From the NCBI GenBank assembly GCA_009665115.1, contig WJXE01000029.1:1-13250 (forward strand): a DNA stretch of 13,250 nucleotides. The letters run 5' to 3'. Positions 1 through 6,579 of this stretch are shown piece after piece (the first letter of the stretch is position 1; each line of letters begins with the position of its first letter). Source of the stretch: Nitrosopumilales archaeon. GTDB lineage: Archaea; Thermoproteota; Nitrososphaeria; Nitrososphaerales; Nitrososphaeraceae. A program made the translations under genes and the position numbers. The notes beneath the pieces were generated by a model. That model was not told the DNA's origin. It made no database searches and worked only from the letters and a program-made list of their open reading frames with translations.

Positions 1-151
1 GGCTACTATAGTAGACTATGCTGAACGTGAAGGTATAGATTTGATTGTTATTGGCACCCGAGGAAGAACCGGTTTTAAAAGATTATTGCTTGGAAGCGTT
101 GCATTGGGTGTTGTAACATATTCACATTGTCCTGTAATGGTGATAAAGTAA
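1..151 (+). CDS. Universal stress protein (UspA family), C-terminal part only
   Basis: The reading frame is open from the window edge (first full codon at base 2) to TAA at 149-151, giving the last 49 residues of a small cytosolic nucleotide-binding protein. The segment IVIGTRGRTGFKRLLLGS carries the family's ATP-binding signature G-x2-G-x9-G-S. It is followed by the usual last beta strand, here CPVMVIK, which ends the protein as in most single-domain Usp proteins (about 140-150 residues). The start and first two thirds lie outside the window. Such proteins bind ATP and are made under stress, but the partner or signal for this one cannot be told. A probable decayed second copy follows on the same strand. 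Confidence 0.93.
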   Translation, partial: ATIVDYAEREGIDLIVIGTRGRTGFKRLLLGSVALGVVTYSHCPVMVIK

Positions 152-338
152 ATGGTGTACGGTACTAACGTTAGAGGGGGTCCGTGCTCTGGTTATACCA
201 TATGGACAGAAGGTTACAACATTGGCAGTCATCCATTTTTAGTTTAAGTAATGACTACAGTAAAGTGCCATCGCTTAGGCTACTCTGTTATGTATTTGTT
301 GTTAACAAACCTTCGTGAGAAAGGGTCTTAATTACAGA

Positions 339-623
339 ATGTTTTCGGTTATTTTAGCAGCTTCGGACTCGAACGCTTTGAGTACTCTGTCCTATACATC
401 CAATACAGCATTATTTGTAGTTGTATGGTCATTAGATCATGCTATTGCTGCGTCAAATCTGAATGGCTGAGTGCATATACCTAGGACCTAGATCGATTCT
501 GTGCACTTAAAATGAAACCTCCCAAATTGATATAGATTTCATGTATAATAAGCAGACGCTGACGGCTATATGAGAGATGCTACAGAATATTTGACCAAGT
601 GATAGCTTCGTAAGAAGATTCTA
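339..623 (+). pseudogene. Probable decayed universal stress protein copy
   Basis: One forward frame starting at ATG 339 reads MFSVILAASDSNALSTLSYT, which resembles the first strand and helix of Usp proteins (pattern ILVAxDGSxxALxALxYA), then LFVVVWSLDHAIA, and stops at 468-470. After several more stops, the same frame at 552-599 reads ADADGYMRDATEYLTK, then two stops, then LRKKIL. This resembles the Usp helix of the form EAExYLxxxAxxLRKKGI, at about the expected distance (codon 72 onward). The ATP-binding C-terminus is missing: the copy runs out just before the convergent gene ending at 654. It lies on the same strand as the intact usp at the window start, suggesting a tandem duplicate that decayed. 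The match is by eye and moderate. The rest of 152-653 holds only short palindromes. Confidence 0.42.
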
Positions 624-633
624 TGATTAAAAG

Positions 634-643
634 ACCGTACGGT
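634..643. repeat. 10-bp palindrome just past the SelD-like gene
   Basis: The perfect palindrome ACCGTACGGT lies 11 bases beyond the stop codon of the minus-strand SelD-like gene. On that strand it is followed by CTTTTAAT, so it could take part in termination. A perfect palindrome without a loop is a poor RNA hairpin, and a protein-binding site or chance is equally possible. Other 10-bp palindromes lie in the same gene-free stretch at 165-174 and 299-308. Confidence 0.25.
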
Positions 644-653
644 ATTTTTATTC

Positions 654-2060
654 TTACTGCTTTGCCTCTGTTTGTGCTAAGGAATTTAGTCTAGCAAGTT
701 TTGATTTGGAGGCAATATACTGGGTAATATCTTTTTCAGTCGTCACGGCAGGCCTTTCCTTCTTTGCGAAGAATCCGATTATTGTTGGTTCAAAGTTGTG
801 TTTTCGCAGGTCTTCTACAACCAAACTTGCTACGTCCTTTGTTGCAACTATAAGATGACAGCCGTTGGAAGAGGCAGTTGCATTTTCAATTAGCAATTCC
901 TTTGTTGCAAACTTGCCGATTTCTTCATACTTCATTGGAAGCTCGTTAATTACAATGTGAGAGTTTGTCAGTTCTGCGAGTTTTCCTATGGCAAAGAAAC
1001 CTTCTGTGGTAACAGGATGCACAGCCGTTATATTCGTATTCTTGTCATATGCCATACCAAAATCAGGACAATATTTTGATATCACTTTTCCTAGTGAAAA
1101 GTGCGGTTCACTTAGACTTTTTATAGTTTCATCTTTTGCAGCAGAAAGAACATCTAACGAAATGCCGTTTTGCTCAAATTTGACTATATTATTATGATCC
1201 ATTTGTGTTAACATGTATAGGCTTAAAGCTGGCATCGCTCCCATTTTATTTGAAAGAATAATTTGCATGCCTTCCTCCACTTGATCGTATCTTGTAGGTA
1301 ATTCTTTTACAGTGTTTGCAATTGCAGTTGTACCAAAAAAGAGGTTGCCAATCTTAATGGAACTGTAGTCTTCCATAGCTATATTATAACGAGAAGTAAA
1401 TGAATCAAGATTTATTCTAATCTTGTCAAGCATCTGTTCAGTAGGCGCATCATATACAGGAAACAATTTGAATCCTAATGTACACCCGAGGAGATTGAGA
1501 TTTTCCATTCCGGCCGTCAATGCAATGTTGCTGTGAATTTCAGATTCTGGTCTCTGCGTCGGGTCAGTTATTTGTGTCACAGAGTTATTAGCAGATGTAT
1601 ATCCTACTTTGTCGCCTCTGTGTAACTCTATATAATCTAGCAGTGCAAATTGGGCTTCACGACGGGTTGTCAGAACCATGGTGTTTTTTCTTATGCACAC
1701 CTTTGAATGAAAACTGTTGAAGAACTTTTGAACTGCTCCTGAGAGCAATGCTGGATCATAACCTATAACAGTATGAATGCGAAAGATTGAAAGTGCTCGT
1801 TTAATTTCAACTTCCTTTTCAATTACAGGATTTTCGAAATTGTATACTCTTCGAGTAAGTTCAGGGATCTTTCCCTCTGTATAATAAAAAGTATCAAACC
1901 AGCTAGGTGTTAACTTTATATTACTTCTTTTAACCTCTTTTAACGAATCTTGTAGGATATAATTATCTACTTCATTCGAGCAGGTTGGGATCCAGCGTAA
2001 GGGATCAAAACCAAGTTGTTGATATTCTTCCACTAATCTCCAAAAGTTTTCACTCATCAT
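654..2060 (-). CDS. SelD/PurM-superfamily protein, putative sulfur metabolism
   Basis: The 468-residue protein has the layout of selenophosphate synthetase/AIR synthase relatives in its second half. EEGMQIILSNKMGAM (262-276) sits where SelD has its 'GD-LILTKPLGTG' strand. ITAVHPVTTEGFFAIGKLAEL (about 344-364) resembles the 'DVTGFGLLGHL' segment, and residues 394-430 (SNGCHLIVAT, then EPTIIGFF) resemble the SelD C-terminal strands. There is no N-terminal Cys/Sec-plus-Lys active-site loop, so it is unlikely to be a true selenophosphate synthetase. I recall related archaeal proteins being labelled SelD-related, putative sulfur metabolism. Its divergent neighbours, APS reductase and ATP sulfurylase, support such a role. 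The start is the first of two adjacent ATGs (2060 and 2057): a TATA-like element centred near 2088 lies about 28 bases upstream, fitting a leaderless transcript. Substrate and reaction are unknown. Confidence 0.72.
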   Translation of the reverse strand: MMSENFWRLVEEYQQLGFDPLRWIPTCSNEVDNYILQDSLKEVKRSNIKLTPSWFDTFYYTEGKIPELTRRVYNFENPVIEKEVEIKRALSIFRIHTVIGYDPALLSGAVQKFFNSFHSKVCIRKNTMVLTTRREAQFALLDYIELHRGDKVGYTSANNSVTQITDPTQRPESEIHSNIALTAGMENLNLLGCTLGFKLFPVYDAPTEQMLDKIRINLDSFTSRYNIAMEDYSSIKIGNLFFGTTAIANTVKELPTRYDQVEEGMQIILSNKMGAMPALSLYMLTQMDHNNIVKFEQNGISLDVLSAAKDETIKSLSEPHFSLGKVISKYCPDFGMAYDKNTNITAVHPVTTEGFFAIGKLAELTNSHIVINELPMKYEEIGKFATKELLIENATASSNGCHLIVATKDVASLVVEDLRKHNFEPTIIGFFAKKERPAVTTEKDITQYIASKSKLARLNSLAQTEAKQ

Positions 2061-2075
2061 AGATCACTCGAACAA

Positions 2076-2119
2076 TCACTTGTTTTATTATACGACCTCA
2101 CCTGTTTTATTATACGATT
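2076..2119 (-). promoter_or_regulatory. Tandemly duplicated core promoter of the SelD-like gene
   Basis: Two head-to-tail copies of a 22-bp unit (2076-2097 and 2098-2119) share the 15-mer TGTTTTATTATACGA (plus strand), and agree at 19 of their first 20 positions. On the minus strand each contains TATAATAA, an archaeal TATA-like box. The proximal box (2092-2085) is centred about 28 bases before the ATG at 2060, ideal for a leaderless start. The distal one would start transcription about 22 bases further out, giving a short leader. The 22-bp period is roughly two helical turns, so both copies face the same side of the DNA. They could instead be paired operator sites for a regulator. Confidence 0.6.
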
Positions 2120-2283
2120 ATATAGAAGTACACTTCTTAATAAACGAAACTTAACACTATAATTTAATAAATTTTCAAAAATCAGACTGAGATAATAAAA
2201 TATAGTGGAGTTACATGTCAAATCTTTCTTCGAAAAAATCACTCATGACGTAGGAATTCAGGTTTAGTCAATTTAAAACACAA

Positions 2284-2293
2284 ATAATTATAA
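2284..2293 (+). promoter_or_regulatory. TATA-like box of the APS reductase/ATP sulfurylase operon
   Basis: ATAATTATAA lies about 28 bases before the GTG at 2317 and about 46 before the in-frame ATG at 2335. The first spacing fits a leaderless transcript beginning at the GTG. If transcription starts near 2317, the ATG would have a leader of about 18 bases containing the purine-rich GGAAAAGAGG. The intervening region 2120-2283 is very AT-rich, with further TATA-like strings. Confidence 0.45.
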
Positions 2294-2316
2294 GCCTACT
2301 ACGCTTACAATCATCT

Positions 2317-3078
2317 GTGATAGGAAAAGAGGCTATGGAATCAAAGCCGACTATTCCTCAGCTGAAGCAAATTGCACGGCAGATGGAAAATAAATCTGCG
2401 CGAGAAGTCTTACGATGGGCGGTGGATACTTACGGCTTAAGAATCGGCCTAGCATCAAGTTTCGGTCCTGAAGATGTTGTTCTCATTGATATTATGATAA
2501 AAATTAACAAAGAGAAAACTAGAATTTTCACCTTGGATACGGGACGGCTAAATCAGGAAACTTATGATTTAATGGATACAATTCGCAAGAAATACGCTAT
2601 TCAGATTGAAGTATTTTTTCCGGAGCAGAAAGAGGTTGAACAGATGGTTCAAATAAAAGGCATGAACCTAATGTATGAAAGCGTCGAAAACCGAAAACTT
2701 TGCTGTGAAATTAGAAAAGTACATTCTATTAACAGGGCGTTAAGCAAACTCGACGGTTGGATTACAGGTTTAAGAAGAGAGCAAGCAATTACAAGAACCC
2801 ACATTCAGAAGGTAGAAATTGATTCTTCCCATGACAACATCGTTAAAGTCAATCCAGTGGCAGATTGGACTAATGAAATGGTCTGGGATTATATTCATAA
2901 AAATAACGTTCCTTACAATAAGTTGCACGATATTGGCTATATGAGTATCGGCTGCGAGCCATGTACAAGAGCAGTCCCTCCTAATGAGGATCCCAGGTCT
3001 GGAAGATGGTGGTGGGAAACTGGTACACATAAAGAATGTGGACTACATTGGGACGATAGTAAACAATCCAAAAAATAG
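2317..3078 (+). CDS. cysH: Assimilatory APS/PAPS reductase with [4Fe-4S] cluster
   Basis: This cytosolic enzyme reduces adenylyl sulfate (or PAPS) to sulfite for cysteine synthesis. It has the family order: SSFGPED nucleotide-binding loop (about 48-54), LDTGRLNQETY (about 74-84), GLRREQAITR, then the catalytic cysteine C241 in KECGLHW near the C-terminus. It carries both cysteine pairs of the iron-sulfur type: C129-C130 (KLCCEIRK) and C213/C216 (GCEPC). In this family those cysteines hold a [4Fe-4S] cluster and go with APS rather than PAPS as substrate. No APS kinase lies nearby, which agrees. The length, 253 residues, is normal. The start is GTG 2317, supported by the TATA spacing, with ATG 2335 as an alternative giving 247 residues. 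It is followed after 8 bases by ATP sulfurylase, clearly one operon. Confidence 0.93.
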   Translation: MIGKEAMESKPTIPQLKQIARQMENKSAREVLRWAVDTYGLRIGLASSFGPEDVVLIDIMIKINKEKTRIFTLDTGRLNQETYDLMDTIRKKYAIQIEVFFPEQKEVEQMVQIKGMNLMYESVENRKLCCEIRKVHSINRALSKLDGWITGLRREQAITRTHIQKVEIDSSHDNIVKVNPVADWTNEMVWDYIHKNNVPYNKLHDIGYMSIGCEPCTRAVPPNEDPRSGRWWWETGTHKECGLHWDDSKQSKK

Positions 3079-3086
3079 GGAATATT

Positions 3087-4235
3087 TTGACTAATGTTAG
3101 TAGTATACCTCGCCCACATGGAGGTAAACTAATAAACAGATTTGCTTCTACCAAGAAGAATATTGATGGAGTGTTTTCAATTGAAGTCAATAACGATCTT
3201 AGAAATGACATTGAGAATATTGCGGATGGTATTTTTAGCCCTTTGGAGGGGTTTGTTGGACAAGATGACTTCCAAGACATTGTAAAATCTGGTCGCTTAA
3301 CGAATGGGTTGGCTTGGACTATCCCTATAATATTAGATGTTGATGACGAAACTGCAAGTCAGATGAAGGATGCTGGTGAAGTTGTGTTAAGAACTGGTAA
3401 TGAACATTTTGGAGTTATAGATGTCGAAGAAATTTATTCTTATGATAAAACCTCTGTTGCAAGAGCAATCTACCAAACAAATGATCTAAGGCATCCAGGC
3501 GTTATGAAAGTGATAGGATTGAAAGATCGACTTATCGGAGGCAACATTCAAGTCTTAATGAGAATTCCTCAGTCACCATTAAGAAGGTTTAGAATGAATC
3601 CCTTTGAAACTAGATCAGAAATTCAGAAGAGAGGATGGAAAACCGTGGTTGGTTTTCAAACAAGAAACGTTCCACATGTTGCTCATGAAATGTTGCAAAA
3701 GACTGCCATGAATATTTATGATGGATTGTTTGTAAATCCATTGATTGGCAAAAAAAAGTCTGGTGATTTCAAGGATGAAGTGATTGTAAGTACTTATGAG
3801 ACACTTATAGAAAACTATTATCCCAAGAGTAGGACAATGTTTGGGACTCTTCATACCGAGATGAGGTACGCTGGGCCTAAGGAGGCAATTCATCATGCCA
3901 TTATGAGAAAGAATTTTGGATGTTCTCACTTTATCATTGGAAGAGATCATGCAGGAGTTAGAGATTATTATAATCCTTTTGCAGCGCATGATATCTTCAG
4001 TGATTATCCGGATCTCGAAATTGAACCACTATTCTTTCCTTCGTTTTACTACTGCAATAAATGCTTGAGCTACGCAAATGAAAGAAATTGTCCGCACGGA
4101 TCAGAATTCAGAGAAGAGTTAAGCGGTACAAAGATGAGAAGAATGGTTAGTTGTGGTGAAATTCCTGCAGAGCACTTGATGAGACCAGAAATCTCGAAGT
4201 TGATCAAATCTTATAAGGAGCCATTCGTAACGTAA
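3087..4235 (+). CDS. sat: ATP sulfurylase (sulfate adenylyltransferase)
   Basis: It makes APS and pyrophosphate from ATP and sulfate, the first step of sulfate assimilation, and so supplies the reductase encoded just before it. Diagnostic motifs are FQTRNVPHVAHE (residues 190-201, with the H197/H200 pair), the substrate-site loop VNPLIGKKKSGDF, YAGPKEAIHHAI, and GRDHAGV (285-291). C323, C326, C335 and H337 (CNKC, then CPH) match the zinc-binding knot found in many prokaryotic enzymes of this family. The 382-residue length is a stand-alone enzyme without a fused APS kinase. The start is the rare TTG at 3087. No in-frame ATG exists in the first part, and the frame opens only after the reductase stop, so the TTG is well supported. 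TAGGGAA just upstream is at best a weak ribosome site. Confidence 0.95.
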   Translation: MTNVSSIPRPHGGKLINRFASTKKNIDGVFSIEVNNDLRNDIENIADGIFSPLEGFVGQDDFQDIVKSGRLTNGLAWTIPIILDVDDETASQMKDAGEVVLRTGNEHFGVIDVEEIYSYDKTSVARAIYQTNDLRHPGVMKVIGLKDRLIGGNIQVLMRIPQSPLRRFRMNPFETRSEIQKRGWKTVVGFQTRNVPHVAHEMLQKTAMNIYDGLFVNPLIGKKKSGDFKDEVIVSTYETLIENYYPKSRTMFGTLHTEMRYAGPKEAIHHAIMRKNFGCSHFIIGRDHAGVRDYYNPFAAHDIFSDYPDLEIEPLFFPSFYYCNKCLSYANERNCPHGSEFREELSGTKMRRMVSCGEIPAEHLMRPEISKLIKSYKEPFVT

Positions 4236-4249
4236 GCCTAAATAAACTT

Positions 4250-4560
4250 CCGGCTAAACTGGAGATATCCATCGCAGCCAAGCGGGGTTGTAATAAGTAT
4301 AGCCGGGAAGACCCCAGAGTATATCCGCCCATAATCGGTTTTACAAGGATGTAAAATACTCTGGGTTGATAATTCTAATAAACAATATCGATATGTCGCG
4401 TGTACGTTCGGAGCATGGAAACATTCGTTAGAATTGTACTTTGCGGAATGATTTCTCAATATAATGATACTTCTGCAACACATGGTCCAGCGAATATATT
4501 CGTAGCAATTACAAAATTATAGCAAAGCTTCAGACATACGTTTATCAAGATTAAATACTT
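4250..4560 (+). pseudogene. Decayed CurA-like NADP-dependent oxidoreductase (MDR family)
   Basis: The 367-base space between ATP sulfurylase and the P450 holds pieces of one zinc-free medium-chain reductase read in three shifting frames. At 4287-4325, VVISIAGKTPEYI matches the Rossmann strand of the type VVGIAGxxEKxxYI. After a stop, the same frame at 4347-4388 gives GCKILWVDNSNKQY, where homologues have GFDAAIDYxNxxxxxxL. At 4415-4519 another frame gives METFVRIVLCGMISQYND, then GPANIFVAITKL, very close to the family segment GRIVLCGMISQYNxTxxxPGPxNL. At 4522-4551 a third frame gives AKLQTYVYQD, as in the segment before 'GFIVFDY'. The N-terminal catalytic domain and the last 60 or so residues are absent. 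The 3' loss lies directly before the P450 gene. Confidence 0.75.
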
Positions 4561-4602
4561 GATTATTCATAAGTTGGTAACGCAAAAGTATCAGATACAG
4601 AC

Positions 4603-5994
4603 ATGAAGCGCGCAACTTCTATGGATTATCCACCTGGTCCCACCAAGAAGTTACCGTTGGTTCAATTTCTTAATTTTCTAAGAGATCCTATTGGAGTACT
4701 GGTTGATATCTCAAGATATGGAGACATTTCTCATTTTAAATTTGGGAACCAACACATCTATTTCCTTAACCATCCAGACTACATTAGAGACGTATTAGTA
4801 ACTTACAATACCAGCTTCATAAAAAGTCGCGGATTACAATTGGCAAAGAAAGTGTTGGGAGAGGGATTGTTAAGGAGTGAAGGAACCACCCATCGTAATC
4901 AGCGGCAGCTAATACATCCTGCTTTTAATCAAGACAGGTTAACAGCCTATGCAACCATTATGACAGAATATATTTTGCGAATGTCTAATCGTTGGAAAGA
5001 CGATGATACATTGGATGTACATAAAGAATTTATGCAGCTAACGCTGGCTATTGTTTGTAAGGCTTTATTTGGTTTTGATATCGAATCAGAAGCTGAAGAA
5101 ATTGGTGACTACGTCACGACTCTTGTGGAATATTTCAACCGTGCTAGAATGCCGTTAGGTGAGCTTATTGAAAAGCTACCTCTACCAAGCAATAGACGCT
5201 TTCACTATGCTAAGAAGCAGCTAGATACACTAATTTATCGTATAATCAATGAGCACCAAAGCACCCGAATTACCCACGTAAAGGATTTGCCTCGTCATAA
5301 TCATCATGGCGATCTAATATCTATCTTGCTTGCAAACAAGAACATTACCTCTGACAATGGGAACTACGTTATCTCAAAATTGCAATTAAGAGACAATGTT
5401 ATGACGATTTTTTTGGCTGGACATGAGACTGTAGCCAATGCATTAACATGGACTTTTTACCTTCTCTCTCAAAACAATAGAGAAGAAGAGAAGATTTATG
5501 AAGAGATTGATTCCATTCTTGGCAACGATCGACTTCCAACAGCTGCGGACATACCGAAGTTAGAATTTACAGGAAAAGTCCTTTCAGAGTCTATGCGACT
5601 TTATCCTCCAGCGTGGGCCATAGGCCGTCAAGCAATACAAGATTGTAAGATTGGAGGATATACCATACCTGCTGGCTCGACAATTCTAATGAGTCAATAT
5701 TTGATGCATCGTGATAAACGTTTTTTCCCTGAACCTGGAAGATTTAATCCTGAACGCTGGAATAGTGAGACAAGAACAAATTTGCCAAGGTTTAGCTACT
5801 TTCCATTTGGCGGTGGTCCCAGGGCTTGTATTGGGGAGCCATTTGTATTGACTGAGGGTATACTAGCGATCGCTATTATCGTTAGGAGATGGAAGATGAA
5901 ACTAGAATCAGGTCATCCAATTGCGCTCCAACCACTTGTCACATTGCGCCCCAAATATGGTATGCGCATGAGGCTAATACGAAGAAATGCGTAG
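4603..5994 (+). CDS. Cytochrome P450
   Basis: This is a haem monooxygenase of 463 residues with all the class hallmarks. The I-helix oxygen-activation motif AGHET is at 272-276, ESMR (the ExxR salt bridge) at 329-332, and FNPERW near 381-386. The haem loop FPFGGGPRACIG has the axial ligand C409. The N-terminus begins YPPGP after eight residues with no membrane anchor or signal peptide, so it should be soluble or peripheral, like many bacterial P450s. The substrate cannot be predicted. No ferredoxin, ferredoxin reductase or CPR-type partner lies in the window, so electrons must come from elsewhere. The ATG at 4603 is the first in frame. TTAAATA near 4552-4558 could be the TATA box, giving a short leader. 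The gene abuts the truncated oxidoreductase remnant, hinting that it was inserted or rearranged there. Confidence 0.95.
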   Translation: MKRATSMDYPPGPTKKLPLVQFLNFLRDPIGVLVDISRYGDISHFKFGNQHIYFLNHPDYIRDVLVTYNTSFIKSRGLQLAKKVLGEGLLRSEGTTHRNQRQLIHPAFNQDRLTAYATIMTEYILRMSNRWKDDDTLDVHKEFMQLTLAIVCKALFGFDIESEAEEIGDYVTTLVEYFNRARMPLGELIEKLPLPSNRRFHYAKKQLDTLIYRIINEHQSTRITHVKDLPRHNHHGDLISILLANKNITSDNGNYVISKLQLRDNVMTIFLAGHETVANALTWTFYLLSQNNREEEKIYEEIDSILGNDRLPTAADIPKLEFTGKVLSESMRLYPPAWAIGRQAIQDCKIGGYTIPAGSTILMSQYLMHRDKRFFPEPGRFNPERWNSETRTNLPRFSYFPFGGGPRACIGEPFVLTEGILAIAIIVRRWKMKLESGHPIALQPLVTLRPKYGMRMRLIRRNA

Positions 5995-6012
5995 ATTTGC
6001 AGATCGTTTAAC

Positions 6013-6050
6013 ATCAGAAGATGGTAGATAACTGTTTCTGATCTTAAAAA
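6013..6050. terminator. Possible convergent termination region
   Basis: The 71-base gap between the convergent P450 and small membrane-protein genes contains the inverted repeat ATCAGAA (6013-6019) / TTCTGAT (6036-6042), followed on the plus strand by CTTAAAAA. Read on the minus strand, ATTTTTAAG comes within 25 bases of the stop of the membrane-protein gene, the kind of short T run that archaea use for termination. A 16-base loop and 7-bp stem are weak. Confidence 0.3.
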
Positions 6051-6065
6051 TGCAATCCATCTCAC

Positions 6066-6446
6066 TCATCTTCCGCTCCCAGGAAGTCCAAGGACTTTTG
6101 TTGGTGAACGATAATCGCCCTGAACCACTATTCCCTCATTGGTAGATATTTTTACAGTAGTTATATTAGTATCTGGTTTGGGAGAAAAAAAGTATGTTTG
6201 ACCTGGATCTAGAAAGCTTAGATGTTGAGTATCATTCTTTCCTAGGACAACTGTGATCCCTGTAAGCTGATTCAATCCAACGTTATTAACCCTTACACGG
6301 TATTGAATACCTGCCATATCAGTAGTGTCCTTAGTTGGATCGAGTTCGAGAGCATATTTGGGCTTGTTTATTTGTGTAGAGTAATAGTAGAGAGATATCA
6401 AACCGGCAGCTGCTAGTATTATTAAGTAGTATACAGTTCTTTTCAT
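6066..6446 (-). CDS. Small membrane-anchored protein with extracytoplasmic domain, unknown function
   Basis: I do not recognise a family. The protein begins MKRT and has one hydrophobic segment (VYYLIILAAAGLISLYYYS, residues 4-22) that would act as an uncleaved signal anchor. About 100 polar residues follow, rich in alternating hydrophobic positions (YRVRVNNVG, GITVVLG, TTVKIST), which suggest a single beta-sandwich domain outside the membrane, of the CARDB/NEW3 kind. No cysteine is present and no catalytic motif stands out. The frame stays open to an ATG at 6491 (141 residues). I prefer the ATG at 6446 (126 residues) because it places the membrane anchor at the N-terminus, has AGGT directly before it, and has a TATA-like TTTTTATC about 26 bases upstream. 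It lies 133 bases downstream of the NADH dehydrogenase on the same strand, so cotranscription is possible but not shown. Confidence 0.65.
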   Translation of the reverse strand: MKRTVYYLIILAAAGLISLYYYSTQINKPKYALELDPTKDTTDMAGIQYRVRVNNVGLNQLTGITVVLGKNDTQHLSFLDPGQTYFFSPKPDTNITTVKISTNEGIVVQGDYRSPTKVLGLPGSGR

Positions 6447-6579
6447 ACCTAGTTCTAGCTTATCTATGATAAAAATTTGGCCTTTCGTCATGAAATATGG
6501 AGGGTAGCTCAGGTTGATGACTTCATTTCTTTAGGTGCAGCTTTATGTTCTTGCTGATTTTGTTATTATCATTAGCTTT

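Noticed and set aside
152..247. 31-codon frame beginning one base after the usp stop.
   Set aside because: No ribosome site, no recognisable sequence, and its length is expected by chance.
365..400. Minus-strand GTTCGAGTCC resembling a tRNA T-loop.
   Set aside because: The flanking bases do not form the T stem, and no acceptor or anticodon arm is found at the right distance.
331..470. Minus-strand reading through the same area (RVLKAFESEAAKITENI, then IKTLSHEGLL) that looks protein-like.
   Set aside because: It contains two stops in 45 codons and a frameshift and matches no family I know; the forward Usp-like reading is longer and collinear.
2057..2242. 61-codon minus-strand frame upstream of the SelD-like gene.
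   Set aside because: It runs through the duplicated promoter, has no family resemblance and an AT-driven composition.
2215..2253. 12-codon frame with GGAG four bases upstream, before the reductase gene; a possible leader peptide.
   Set aside because: No cysteine or methionine run that would suggest attenuation, and the TATA-like box chosen for the operon lies downstream of it.
4247..4366. Two consecutive stem-loops (4247-4256 with 4300-4310; 4313-4322 with 4356-4365, the latter enclosing two small hairpins) suggesting a structured RNA.
   Set aside because: The same bases read as Rossmann-fold pieces of the decayed oxidoreductase, and AT-rich DNA yields such stems fairly often. Covariation in relatives would be needed to revive it.
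4238..4483. 81-codon minus-strand frame after ATP sulfurylase.
   Set aside because: It is antisense to the better supported oxidoreductase remnant and has no family resemblance.
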